The notes under the pieces are model-generated. The model did no database searches. It worked only from the letters and a program-made list of their open reading frames with translations, and had not been told where the DNA came from. From the NCBI RefSeq assembly GCF_000203935.1, contig NC_008577.1, forward strand, positions 806,001 to 870,000: a DNA stretch of 64,000 bases. Reading direction: 5' to 3'. Each line of letters begins with the position of its first letter. Within the stretch, counting starts at the first letter, position 1. Of the stretch, positions 55,765 through 64,000 are shown one piece after another. The DNA comes from Shewanella sp. ANA-3 (lineage in GTDB: Bacteria > Pseudomonadota > Gammaproteobacteria > Enterobacterales > Shewanellaceae). The position numbers were made by a program, and so were the translations under genes.

Positions 55765-56495
55765 ACACTTGCCGTTCTTTTGAGGGCCTTTTTTGTGAGC
55801 CATTGGGAGGCGAGCAAAGAAGCCAGTGCTATCACTATCGAGATGATACACAGGCGCATCGCCTGATATTCCGCCCCCGGTGTTTCGATAAAGGAATACA
55901 TGGCTAGCGGAATGGTTCGAGTTTCGCCGGGAATATTAGAGACGAAGGTGATGGTTGAGCCAAATTCCCCAAGGCTGCGGGCAAAGGCGATGATCATTCC
56001 CGAGACTATGCCGGGCGAGGTGAGCGGCAGGGTGATGGTTAGGAATACCCGCCAGCGACTGCTTCCCAAGGTGCGCGCCGCCTGTTCGAGGCGAATATCG
56101 ACGGTTTCGAAGGATTGGCGTATGGCTCTGACCATCAAAGGAAAGGAGACCACTGCTGCGGCGAGTGCCGCGCCGCGCCAGCTAAAGCTAAAACTAACGC
56201 CAAACCAGTTATAGAGCCACTGCCCGATTACGCCCTGGCGCCCCATGCTGATGAGCAGTAGGTAACCCACCACAACGGGCGGTAACACCAATGGGAGATG
56301 CAGCAGACTGTCGAAGATAGCCTTACCGGGAAACTCAACGCGTGCCAACAACCAAGCGCATAAAATGCCTAAGGGTAAACTGGCCAGCACGGCAACCGCT
56401 GAGACTTTGAGACTCAGCAGCAGCGCGGCGGTTTCGTACTCGCTGAGTAGTGGCCCGTCAAACAGCGAGCCACTTACTAAAACATCACTCAGCAC
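55758..56495 (-). CDS. modB: Molybdate ABC transporter permease
   Basis: 245 residues with five to six membrane helices and the EAA-type coupling loop (EQAARTLGSSRWRVFLTITLP). LPLVLPPVVVGYLLL is typical of ModB. The start is GTG 56495, one base of which overlaps the modA TAG stop. It overlaps modC by seven bases. Translation is probably coupled through modABC. Confidence 0.95.
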   Translation of the reverse strand: MLSDVLVSGSLFDGPLLSEYETAALLLSLKVSAVAVLASLPLGILCAWLLARVEFPGKAIFDSLLHLPLVLPPVVVGYLLLISMGRQGVIGQWLYNWFGVSFSFSWRGAALAAAVVSFPLMVRAIRQSFETVDIRLEQAARTLGSSRWRVFLTITLPLTSPGIVSGMIIAFARSLGEFGSTITFVSNIPGETRTIPLAMYSFIETPGAEYQAMRLCIISIVIALASLLASQWLTKKALKRTASVC

Positions 56496-57280
56496 TAGTT
56501 CACTCCAAAGCCATATTTTTCAAATACTGCTGTGGCACTTGGGCCTTGAAGGTATTGATTAAAGTCTTTAGCGCTGGCGGTGGATTCCAGCTTCGTTAAG
56601 GCGCTGGGATATTCAATCGGGCTATAGCTAGTGGCGGGGAAGGTTGCCACAATTTTAATCTTTTGCGCTACTTTGGCATCGGTCGAGTAAACGATACCGA
56701 GCGGGGCTTCGCCCTGTTCCACTAATGCTAGAGCAGCGCGGACATTATTTGCTCTCGCCAGCAGTGGCTCGGCGGTTTTCCAAAGATTCAGGTTTTCAAG
56801 CGCTTGCTTGGCGTATTGTCCAGCTGGGACATGGTCAGGATCGCCCACCGCTAAACGGCTGCCATTGACCGCGGCCTTAATATCCCAATCGCTGTTTAGG
56901 GTGACTTGGTCTACTGGGCTATTCTTTTCGGCAATCAGCACTAAGGTATTTTTTAACAGGGTGATACGGCTATCGGCATTCACCGCCTTGGCATCGACGA
57001 GGTAATCCATCCATTTTTGGTTGGCGGAGATAAACAGATCGGCAGGCGCACCATTGGCAATTTGTTTTGCGAGTGTTGAGGAGGAGGCATAGGAGAAAAT
57101 CACTTTCGTTTGATGTTCTTTCTCATATTGCTGGCCAATCTCATTCAGCGCGTTCGTGAGGGATGCGGCAGCAAAAACAGTCACTTGCTCTTTGTCTGCT
57201 GCAAAGGTGACGCTGCAACTGAGGGTTAAGCCAACGACTGAGGCTGTGGTAAAGCGTAAAAAGTGTTTGAGCGAGCTCAT
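56495..57280 (-). CDS. modA: Molybdate-binding periplasmic protein
   Basis: 261 residues from ATG 57280 (GGAGGA upstream). The signal peptide ends at TFAAD. The ligand-binding features of ModA are present: VFAAASLTNALNEIG, SYASSSTLAKQI, ANQKWMDYL, VGDPDHVPAGQYAKQAL and LGIVYSTDA. It binds molybdate or tungstate and delivers it to ModBC. First gene of modABC; a ModE operator lies 25 bases upstream. Confidence 0.96.
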   Translation of the reverse strand: MSSLKHFLRFTTASVVGLTLSCSVTFAADKEQVTVFAAASLTNALNEIGQQYEKEHQTKVIFSYASSSTLAKQIANGAPADLFISANQKWMDYLVDAKAVNADSRITLLKNTLVLIAEKNSPVDQVTLNSDWDIKAAVNGSRLAVGDPDHVPAGQYAKQALENLNLWKTAEPLLARANNVRAALALVEQGEAPLGIVYSTDAKVAQKIKIVATFPATSYSPIEYPSALTKLESTASAKDFNQYLQGPSATAVFEKYGFGVN

Positions 57281-57304
57281 GGTGTTCCTCCGTGATAAAA
57301 AGTA

Positions 57305-57332
57305 ATCGTTATATACCAATCTATATATCGGT
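57305..57332. promoter_or_regulatory. ModE operator
   Basis: ATCGTTATATA, six bases (CCAATC) and TATATATCGGT form the imperfect palindrome typical of ModE sites. It lies just upstream of modA and between modA and modE, so Mo-loaded ModE should repress modABC. Confidence 0.85.
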
Positions 57333-57482
57333 CGTTCAAGCCCCGATGTGTAAATTAGTGATCTCTGCTCGATTTATCTGCCAAAACAGCAATGCCTTGG
57401 TGGATATTTCCGACTGTGCGTATTGGTATCTCAAGATTGATCGGGGACAATAACATTCACTTAAGTTTAGGCGCGCAGGAAC

Positions 57483-58262
57483 ATGGACTTACACGCACTA
57501 CTGACACTGTCATTGGGGGACAAACCCTTTGCCAATCCTCGGCGGATAGCTTTACTTCGCCAAGTGGCCAATACTGGCTCTATCAGCCAAGGCGCGAAGT
57601 TGGCGGGGATTAGCTATAAGGCCGCGTGGGATGCGATAAACGAGATGAATACCACTATGCCCGAGCCTGTCGTCAGCAGCGAAAAGGGCGGTAAGGGCGG
57701 TGGTGGCGCTAAACTCACCGAGTTTGGTGAGCGCTTGCTTAAGGTGTATTCCATCACCTCGCAGGTGCAGGAAATGGCGCTGTCAGCGTTGCTGGATGAT
57801 TCGGTCGATATGCACAGTTTGTTAGATGTGATGGCGCATTTCTCCCTTAAAACCAGCGCCCGCAACCAGTTAACGGGACGTATCCATAGCATTGAACCGC
57901 TCGGCTTGAATGACAGCCTGAAGGTGACGTTGGCGGGGGGGCAGCAGATCCAAATCTCAGTGACCCATGCGAGTTACCAGCGTCTGCAGTTAGCGCTTAA
58001 TCAATCGATTCTATTGTTGTTTAAGGCGCCAGCCGTGACGGCCAGTCGTGATGCCTGCCTGAGCGTGGGGCAAAATTGCGTCAGTGGGCACTTACTGAGT
58101 GTGACAGAACTGGCCGATAAGGCTGAATTAGCCATAGAAATTGGCGGTAAAGATATTATCTATTCGGTGATGCCATTGGCCGATATTCAAACGCTCAAAG
58201 TAGGCGAGCCTTGTTTTGCCTGTTTTGATGCCACACAAGTGATTGTTGCCAGTATGAATTAA
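57483..58262 (+). CDS. modE: Molybdate-responsive transcriptional regulator ModE
   Basis: 259 residues. An N-terminal LysR-like winged helix (RRIALLRQVANTGSISQGAK, GISYKAAWDAINEMN) with the dimer-arm motif GGKGGGGAKLTEFG is followed by two tandem TOBE/Mop domains (about 125-190 and 200-258). It binds molybdate and represses modABC. Divergent from modA, with the operator between. ATG 57483 has AGGA upstream. Confidence 0.95.
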   Translation: MDLHALLTLSLGDKPFANPRRIALLRQVANTGSISQGAKLAGISYKAAWDAINEMNTTMPEPVVSSEKGGKGGGGAKLTEFGERLLKVYSITSQVQEMALSALLDDSVDMHSLLDVMAHFSLKTSARNQLTGRIHSIEPLGLNDSLKVTLAGGQQIQISVTHASYQRLQLALNQSILLLFKAPAVTASRDACLSVGQNCVSGHLLSVTELADKAELAIEIGGKDIIYSVMPLADIQTLKVGEPCFACFDATQVIVASMN

Positions 58263-58278
58263 AGCTTAAGCTAAGATG

Positions 58279-59460
58279 CTAGGCATCCCGTGGTAGGCCT
58301 TTTTGAATCACCCGAACCAGTCGCTCCGTTTTACGGTTATTGGCTGGTGAGCTTCCTGAGTGTTGCTGTGCTAGGGCCCAATCGATATGTTCTTTCACCA
58401 TATCATCGACATCCACTAGGGCTTTACGTTGCTCGAGGGAGGCGATGATTTGCGGCGAACTCGGCGCATTGCCTAGGGCTACGGCAATATTGCGTAGCCA
58501 GCGCTGATGACCAATACGGCGAATGGCGCTGCCTTCGGTCTGTTTGAGAAACTCGGCTTCGCTCCAGGCAAACAAGGTAAGCAGTTCTGGCTGCTTGAGC
58601 TTAGGCCGAATGTGGAAATCAGTCTCCTTAGTCAGCGGTGCCTCGCGATTGACCGGGCACACCAACTGACAATCATCACAACCGTAAATGCGATTGCCCA
58701 TCAAAGGGCGAAACTCCTCTGGAATAGCGCCCTGTAACTCGATTGTCAGATAAGAAATACAGCGCCGAGCATCCACGGTATAAGGCTCGACGATAGCGCC
58801 TGTTGGGCAGGAGGTGATGCAGGCCACGCAGGTGTTGCAGTCTTCCTGGATAGGAATGTCTACGGGTAAAGGCAGGTTGATCAGTAATTCCCCGAGGAAG
58901 AACCAACTGCCCGCATCGTGATTAAGGATAAGTGAGTGCTTACCTGTCCAGCCTATGCCAGCTTTTTCGGCGAGTGGACGTTCGAGCACAGGGGCAGAAT
59001 CGACAAAGGGTCTAAAGTCGGCAGCATCGAACCCGAGAGAGACAAGCTCGCTACTAATTTGATCCCCCAGTTTTTTTAAGCGAGCACGGATGAGTTTGTG
59101 GTAATCCCTACCGCCCGCATAACGCGAGATATAGCCCATATTCGGCGAGGCTAAGTTAGTGGCAAAACCTGCCTCTGGCGGTAGATAATCCATCCGTGCT
59201 GAAATCACTCGAACTGTGCCTGGGTGCAATTCGTGGGGGCGAGCGCGCATCATGCCATGGGTCGCCATGTAGCCCATTTCCCCGTGATATCCTTTATCCA
59301 GCCAAGCCTGTAATTTGAGCTCTTCCGCAGTTAAGTCGGTGTCGCAGACCCCTATTTGGGCAAAACCGAGCGCCTTTCCCCAAGTCTTGATTTGCAGAGC
59401 AAGGCGGCCAAGGGTGGCTGCGTCGGGAATATTGGCGGGAGAGGTCACTGTGGTCGACAT
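58279..59460 (-). CDS. queG: Epoxyqueuosine reductase
   Basis: 393 residues. Cobalamin- and Fe-S-dependent enzyme of the last step in queuosine synthesis. Two 4Fe-4S sites are visible: CNTCVACITSCPTGAI and CDDCQLVCPVNRE, with a further Cys in DARRCISYLTIEL. The N-terminal corrinoid-binding region contains AGIGWTGKHSLILN, and a HEAT-like tail (about 290-380) follows. Monocistronic, convergent with modE. In many proteobacteria it lies near tsaE/amiB; it does not here. Confidence 0.94.
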   Translation of the reverse strand: MSTTVTSPANIPDAATLGRLALQIKTWGKALGFAQIGVCDTDLTAEELKLQAWLDKGYHGEMGYMATHGMMRARPHELHPGTVRVISARMDYLPPEAGFATNLASPNMGYISRYAGGRDYHKLIRARLKKLGDQISSELVSLGFDAADFRPFVDSAPVLERPLAEKAGIGWTGKHSLILNHDAGSWFFLGELLINLPLPVDIPIQEDCNTCVACITSCPTGAIVEPYTVDARRCISYLTIELQGAIPEEFRPLMGNRIYGCDDCQLVCPVNREAPLTKETDFHIRPKLKQPELLTLFAWSEAEFLKQTEGSAIRRIGHQRWLRNIAVALGNAPSSPQIIASLEQRKALVDVDDMVKEHIDWALAQQHSGSSPANNRKTERLVRVIQKGLPRDA

Positions 59461-59623
59461 GGAAACGGCATTGGGCTTAATAGGATGGCGCTATGATAGC
59501 AGTTTTAAGCCGCAGCGGACGAGTTTAGTGTTTGGGGGATTTTAGCCAAACAGCAATTGTTACTTTCTTCGGTGTGTAAATTAGATCTATGATGAGTAGT
59601 AACTTTCCCCTTCGGTCTTGTCT

Positions 59624-60445
59624 ATGTTGCTGACCCTTTGCAAACACGGTTATCGCCTATTATTGTGCGTAAGCTTAGGCTATGCAGGCATTAGCTTAGC
59701 TGCAACAGATGTGGCAACAGAAGCTGCAACCAAGACGGTGCGGTTAGTGACAGAGGCTTGGCCACCGATGAGCTTTGAGCAAGATGGCGTGCCAACCGGC
59801 TTTGGTGTTGAACTTGTTAATCAATTGCAGACGCGTGTTGGGCAGCAGGAAAAAATTGAAGTTTTACCTTGGGCGCGGGCTTACTCTATTGCTCATTCGT
59901 CGCCGAACGTGTTGTTGTTTGCCACTTCTATCAGCGATGAACGGGAAAGCCATTTCGATTTTATCGGCCCCATTGCCACCAGTAAAATTACTCTTTATGC
60001 CAGAGCTGATGATCCCATTAGCATCAATCAGTTATCCGAAGTTAATAACGCTGGGATCGTAGGCGTGTATCGTGAGTCGGTTGGCGCGCAATTACTGCAA
60101 CAGCAAGGTATCGATGGCCTCTTAGTGGCGAGTTTTCCGCAACAATCGGCTAAACAGTTGTTGTTTTCTCGGGTGCGGTTTTGGTGCCAGGCCGATTTGG
60201 CGGTCAAGCATATATTGCAAGATATTGGCGCGAAGGAGCCGGATATCAAACCCGTTTATGTGCTCTCCGAAATCCATCTTTATTTGGCATTCTCAAAAGG
60301 AACGTCTTCCGACACGGTACAACGATGGCAAGCTGAGTTAGAAAAGCTTAAAGAATCAGGAGATTTTGCACGGCTCTATCAAAAATGGTTTGGCGCCTTA
60401 CCGCCACCTCTTCAACATCAAATCTTTTGGCATCGCAATACCTAA
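59624..60445 (+). CDS. Periplasmic solute-binding protein (family 3-like)
   Basis: 273 residues from ATG 59624 (a TTG two codons earlier is possible). The Sec signal ends near ISLAA. The fold follows SBP family 3: VRLVTEAWPPMSFEQDGVPTGFGVELVNQL, SISDERESHFDFIGPI and a LEKLKESGDFARLYQKWFG C-terminus. There is no permease or ATPase beside it, as is common for Shewanella/Vibrio orphan binding proteins. Ligand unknown. Its stop is three bases from the stop of the convergent GGDEF gene. Confidence 0.85.
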   Translation: MLLTLCKHGYRLLLCVSLGYAGISLAATDVATEAATKTVRLVTEAWPPMSFEQDGVPTGFGVELVNQLQTRVGQQEKIEVLPWARAYSIAHSSPNVLLFATSISDERESHFDFIGPIATSKITLYARADDPISINQLSEVNNAGIVGVYRESVGAQLLQQQGIDGLLVASFPQQSAKQLLFSRVRFWCQADLAVKHILQDIGAKEPDIKPVYVLSEIHLYLAFSKGTSSDTVQRWQAELEKLKESGDFARLYQKWFGALPPPLQHQIFWHRNT

Positions 60446-60448
60446 AAG

Positions 60449-62389
60449 TTAGCTCGTGGCTTTTGCGACTTTGACGCAGTTTTTACCAGCATTTTTAGCG
60501 TCGTAAAGGGCGTTGTCCGCACGCTTAAGCAAACGCGCAAAGCTGTCATCTTGTTTGCCTAATTCGGTATTTAAAGTTGCCACCCCTGCACTTACAGTTA
60601 GCTTTAACTCTACGGGTAAATTAATGGCGCCATAACGGGTGATTAAGGTTTGCAGCTCATGGGCGAGTTCCCACACGCGTTCGGCGTTGGTATTGGGTAA
60701 TAAAATTAAAAACTCTTCGCCACCGATACGGCCAATCAAGTTGCGGTCAGCAGTTAATGCCTGGCTGGCTTGGGCTATGGTTAATAGTGCTTGGTCGCCA
60801 ATTTCATGGCCGAAATTATCGTTAATCTTTTTAAAATGATCCGCATCGAAGATGATTACCGATAACGGGGTTTGTTGCTTTAACGCCTGTTGAAAATATT
60901 GTTCCGCCTTGGCATAGATGTATCGACGATTGGGCAATTGGGTCAGATAGTCGGTTAGGGCTATGGTCTGTAGGTGACGATTGCGGTGCACTTGTTTGTA
61001 GGCAAAGAGTGACACTATGGCCAAAATGCAGCCCGTGAGTAGTAGGATGATAAGTTGCAGCGACTTATTTTTCTCGAGCAGTGCTAACTCTTGTTCCTTT
61101 AATTTTTGGTTATCGAGTAAGCGTTTGTTTTCTGACTCAATCCAACTGGTATCAAATTTTACTTTTAACTCAGTGGTTTGGTGCGCAAACGAATTGTCTT
61201 CCACCTTTCGAGTCAAGGCGACAAACTGCTGTAAAGTTTGATAGGCCGACGGCAAATCATTCATCGCCGCATAGACTTCGCTCTTGAGTTGCAACAGCTG
61301 AACTAAGCCGCGATCATTCTGCATGGCGCGAAACGCATTTTCAGCGTCGGCGAGTTCGCTTAACGCCTCTTGATAGCGACCTTGTTGATAACGAATTTTG
61401 CCCATAAACAACTTCATAAAGCTGTAGGCTGCGGGTTCGTTCGCCGTGATCTCTAACTCGGCTTCTTTTAGATATTTTTCGGCCTCATCTAAACGATTTA
61501 GTTGGATCAAGCTGTAGGCGATGTTAGTGGCGTTGACCGCGGCGGCATTGTTGAGTCGATGCTTTTTAAAGTACTGATAGCTAAAACGAAAGTTTTCAAT
61601 GGCCTGTTCGTGCTCGCCCATTTCATCTAAGGCAATCCCTATATCGGAGGTGACATTAGCGACTTGCTCCTCGTTCCCTTTCTTTAGATATAACTCTTTG
61701 AGTTTGTTGTAATACTTGATTGCACTCTCGGGATCACCATAGCGCCTAAAGCTGGTGGCAATGTCGGTTAGATTGATGTTTGCCCAGCCAGTTAAATTTA
61801 AGGATTCGTACAGCCCTTGTGCGGTGACTAAATCGTCTAAGGCGGCGGAAAAGTCACCAATATAGGAGTAGAGTGCGCCACGTAAGCTGCGGGCATCGGC
61901 GATAAGCTTGATATCTTCATGTTCGTATGCAGTTTTAATGCTGCGAGAATACCCTTCCATAGCGCCATTAATATCTCCACTTAATTGTAGAAACCAGGAG
62001 TGGCATAGGGTTAGATCGGTGGCAAAATGGACTGAGGCTGTGGTGGGAATGCTATTCAGCGCTTCTTGTGCTTTGTCTCGGGCGAGAAGGATTTCAGCTT
62101 CTGTCTCGGCTGGTTGATTCCAGCATTTGAGCATTTTTAACTTTTCGATGTGTTCTACATCATCACTGGCAATCAGTTTATCCAGTAGCGCGATATTTTG
62201 CTCTACCGACTCGCGAGCCATAACCTCACCACTTTCAAATAATTTGAATATTTGATCGATCTGTGGCTTTTCTTCTGCAACGGCAAGGCTTAGCGGCACT
62301 AACAGCAGCATCAGAAACAGAGATAAATTACGCTGAGTGTGTGGCAAGGGAAAGGTTTCCTGTTCGCACTGAAACAGATAGCTAATCAT
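60449..62389 (-). CDS. TPR-domain diguanylate cyclase (GGDEF)
   Basis: 646 residues. The signal or first helix (about 20-38) is followed by a periplasmic TPR array (about 110-400), a membrane helix (about 445-465, LQLIILLLTGCILAIVSLFA), and a C-terminal GGDEF domain with the active-site motif GRIGGEEFLILLPN. DADHFKKINDNFGHEIGDQAL carries the metal-binding Asp. The RXXD inhibitory site is not seen upstream of the GGEEF motif. It should make c-di-GMP in response to a periplasmic input. Confidence 0.92.
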   Translation of the reverse strand: MISYLFQCEQETFPLPHTQRNLSLFLMLLLVPLSLAVAEEKPQIDQIFKLFESGEVMARESVEQNIALLDKLIASDDVEHIEKLKMLKCWNQPAETEAEILLARDKAQEALNSIPTTASVHFATDLTLCHSWFLQLSGDINGAMEGYSRSIKTAYEHEDIKLIADARSLRGALYSYIGDFSAALDDLVTAQGLYESLNLTGWANINLTDIATSFRRYGDPESAIKYYNKLKELYLKKGNEEQVANVTSDIGIALDEMGEHEQAIENFRFSYQYFKKHRLNNAAAVNATNIAYSLIQLNRLDEAEKYLKEAELEITANEPAAYSFMKLFMGKIRYQQGRYQEALSELADAENAFRAMQNDRGLVQLLQLKSEVYAAMNDLPSAYQTLQQFVALTRKVEDNSFAHQTTELKVKFDTSWIESENKRLLDNQKLKEQELALLEKNKSLQLIILLLTGCILAIVSLFAYKQVHRNRHLQTIALTDYLTQLPNRRYIYAKAEQYFQQALKQQTPLSVIIFDADHFKKINDNFGHEIGDQALLTIAQASQALTADRNLIGRIGGEEFLILLPNTNAERVWELAHELQTLITRYGAINLPVELKLTVSAGVATLNTELGKQDDSFARLLKRADNALYDAKNAGKNCVKVAKATS

Positions 62390-62503
62390 TATCTTAGCAT
62401 AAACTTTTTACGTCTTGTTTACATGTAAAGTTTGCAATTTTTGCATTCATTCCACTATCAAGGTATAAACGTCGCCTTGGATCTCACCCAATAAGGAAAC
62501 CCT

Positions 62504-63031
62504 TTGAAAAAATTACTCTGTGCCGTCCTGTTGCTGTTTACGGGAGCGAGTTGGGCAAACTCGGATGATATCGAAACCTCGGGCGATGTGGTTCATCTAC
62601 TCCTGCCAGCGACGGCTTTGGGCGCGACCCTATTCTATGAAGAGGGGAATGAAGGCTCGTGGCAATTACTTAAAGCAGCAGTCTCGAGCAGGGTCATAGT
62701 CGAAGGGCTCAAACTGGGTGTCAGTAAGGATAGACCCGATGGCAGTGGTGATGATTCTTTTCCGTCAGGGCACACCTCGGACAGCTTTATGGCGGCCACG
62801 TTTATTCAGCAGCGTTATGGCTGGCAATATGGTCTGCCTGCCTATCTTGCCGCAACTTATGTGGGCTACACCCGAGTCGAGAGTGATAAGCACTATTTAG
62901 AAGATGTGCTCGCAGGCGCAGCCATTGGCGCACTGGCGGGTTGGTATTTTACTGAGCCCTATAAAGGGATCACAGTGACACCTTTGGCCCATAATGGGGT
63001 CTATGGTTTATATATTAGTGGCCAATTTTGA
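62504..63031 (+). CDS. PAP2-family phosphatase
   Basis: 175 residues with a signal-type N-terminus (ends near SWAN). The three phosphatase motifs are KLGVSKDRP (KX6RP), SFPSGHTSD (PSGH) and YTRVESDKHYLEDV (an SRX5HX3D variant with Thr-Arg). Start is TTG 62504, with AAGGA upstream. These enzymes dephosphorylate lipid phosphates in the envelope; the exact substrate is unknown. It is followed after 24 bases by a small soluble gene. Confidence 0.88.
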   Translation: MKKLLCAVLLLFTGASWANSDDIETSGDVVHLLLPATALGATLFYEEGNEGSWQLLKAAVSSRVIVEGLKLGVSKDRPDGSGDDSFPSGHTSDSFMAATFIQQRYGWQYGLPAYLAATYVGYTRVESDKHYLEDVLAGAAIGALAGWYFTEPYKGITVTPLAHNGVYGLYISGQF

Positions 63032-63055
63032 GCCGCTTAGGATAAGAGAGTTATT

Positions 63056-63490
63056 ATGGCTGAAGTATCAGTTGAGTATCGTGAAACCGCCGAGCGGATT
63101 TCCCACAATGTTGCCAATAAAGTGCTACCTATGGCAAAAATGCCAGAGAGTCTGTTAGCGGCTTACCAAGGTTTATGTGCCGAGTTGTTACTCGATCGCG
63201 AAGACAAATTTGCCACGGCTTGGGAAGCATTACCCGCCAGTGCGCGCAATTTAATGCCGCAGGCTGAGTTCCATGGTTTTTATATTGCCAATGCGTGGTT
63301 GCAACTTAGCCGTGTCGCCCAGGAGATTTCTGAGCAGGCCGATACCGATGAGGCCATCAATGAGAATGAGTACAACGGTATTTTCGGTCGCTTAGCCGAT
63401 GAGTCACTGAAAGAGTGCGTGCGGAAATTAAAGAAAGCGCGTACTGACCGTTCTATGCTCAACAGCTTTAAACAGGTGATGGCGCCTTAA
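63056..63490 (+). CDS. Small cytoplasmic protein of unknown function (possibly DUF3069)
   Basis: 144 residues, charged, mostly helical by eye, without signal or membrane segment. ATARNLMPQ-like and EFHGFYIANAWLQLSRVAQE segments recall the DUF3069 proteins of Shewanella and Vibrio, but I am not certain of the family. TAAGAGAG lies upstream of the ATG. Last gene before a terminator shared with the convergent malic-enzyme gene. Confidence 0.6.
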   Translation: MAEVSVEYRETAERISHNVANKVLPMAKMPESLLAAYQGLCAELLLDREDKFATAWEALPASARNLMPQAEFHGFYIANAWLQLSRVAQEISEQADTDEAINENEYNGIFGRLADESLKECVRKLKKARTDRSMLNSFKQVMAP

Positions 63491-63510
63491 GCTGTGAGTT
63501 TGACCCAATA

Positions 63511-63537
63511 AAAAGCCCGTCGATTGACGGGCTTTTT
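63511..63537. terminator. Bidirectional terminator between the small gene and maeA
   Basis: AAAAGCCCGTC, loop GATT and GACGGGCTTTTT, with A and T runs on both sides. Confidence 0.92.
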
Positions 63538-63556
63538 ATTGGAATAATGTCTGATA

Positions 63557-64000
63557 TTAGAAAGACGTACGCTTATAACGGCGATACTCTGGCTTCCAGA
63601 AATTATCTTCGATAGATTGCATCAGCAGCTCATCACTTGCAGGTAAGGATAGGCCTTGTTCAATCGCCACTTTACCGACGGCAAACGCAATATGCTTACT
63701 TACTGAGTGAATATCTTCCAGTTTTGGCAGGAGTGGTCCTGAGCCATTAATGGCTAACGGTGAGCATTCGGCGAGCGCGCGGCTCGATGCCATTAACATC
63801 GCATCGGAGACATGGCGAGCACCCGAGGCGAGTACCCCTAAACCAATACCAGGGAAGATAAAGCTGTTGTTACATTGCGCGATTTCATAGGTTTCGCCAT
63901 CGACAACAACAGGTTCAAACGGGCTACCCGTTGCCACTAAGGCTTGGCCAGACGTCCAGTGCAGAATGTCTTTTGGCGTCGCTTCAACACGGCTGGTGGG
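63557..64000 (-). CDS. maeA: NAD-dependent malic enzyme, C-terminal part (cut by window edge)
   Basis: The C-terminal 147 residues of a malic enzyme, open at the right edge. [13 protein letters not shown], the glycine-rich [20 protein letters not shown] and the helical C-terminus [18 protein letters not shown] match the MaeA/SfcA type, which oxidatively decarboxylates malate to pyruvate with NAD. The start and catalytic Tyr/Lys lie outside the window. Confidence 0.93.
   Translation of the reverse strand, partial: PTSRVEATPKDILHWTSGQALVATGSPFEPVVVDGETYEIAQCNNSFIFPGIGLGVLASGARHVSDAMLMASSRALAECSPLAINGSGPLLPKLEDIHSVSKHIAFAVGKVAIEQGLSLPASDELLMQSIEDNFWKPEYRRYKRTSF

Overview
The window is a stretch of chromosomal backbone from a gammaproteobacterium, almost certainly Shewanella (S. 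oneidensis or a close relative). The basis is established knowledge of gene content and order: hydGXEF beside a periplasmic [FeFe] hydrogenase, an Omp35-type porin beside parC, the dnaB-alr pair, a TonB receptor with a PiuC hydroxylase, and dusA. Gene density is high and most transcription units end in a clear intrinsic terminator. I see no insertion sequence, integrase, prophage, CRISPR array or rRNA operon. There is one tRNA gene.

Layout. 1-13.8 kb is information processing and quality control: degQ (cut by the left edge, with a sigma-E-like promoter), zapE, rplM-rpsI, a YjeT-like gene with purA, a Sel1 protein with rnr and rlmB, a YcaD-like MFS protein, a DUF481 barrel, and rpsF-priB-rpsR-rplI. 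13.9-20.6 kb is one minus-strand [FeFe]-hydrogenase operon (hydA, hydB, cytochrome b, hydG, hydX, hydE, hydF) with an FNR-like site upstream. 21.2-31.5 kb holds an S46 dipeptidyl-peptidase, dnaB, alr, a CheX-like protein, a Fur-controlled TonB receptor with piuC, and dusA. 31.6-35.5 kb is envelope-related: a small operon behind a sigma-54-type promoter that includes a PspC-domain protein and a 36-residue membrane peptide, a crotonase, and a PCuAC / DUF2333 / outer-membrane-barrel operon. 35.5-45 kb is tolC and nudF-DUF1249-cpdA-yqiA-parE, a sugar-dehydrogenase-like propeller gene, and parC. 45-54 kb has two tandem porins, tcdA, an orphan sensor kinase, a SieB-like protein, a 43-residue DUF3149 protein, a hemerythrin-tailed chemoreceptor and tRNA-Leu(CAA). 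54-64 kb has a YegP-like protein, modABC with divergent modE and its operator, queG, a solute-binding protein, a TPR-GGDEF protein, a PAP2 phosphatase, a small cytoplasmic protein and the 3' part of an NAD-malic enzyme gene.

How the parts fit: hydA and hydB form the enzyme, the cytochrome b probably links it to quinones, and HydG/HydE/HydF build the H-cluster. The molybdate genes form a closed regulatory loop through ModE. The nudF-to-parC block matches the nudF-yqiB-cpdA-yqiA-parE order of enterics, with one inserted exported protein. The most interesting new candidates are the sigma-54/PspC mini-operon (31.64-32.34 kb), the three-compartment PCuAC/DUF2333/barrel operon, and several small genes or regulatory elements that a length cut-off would miss.
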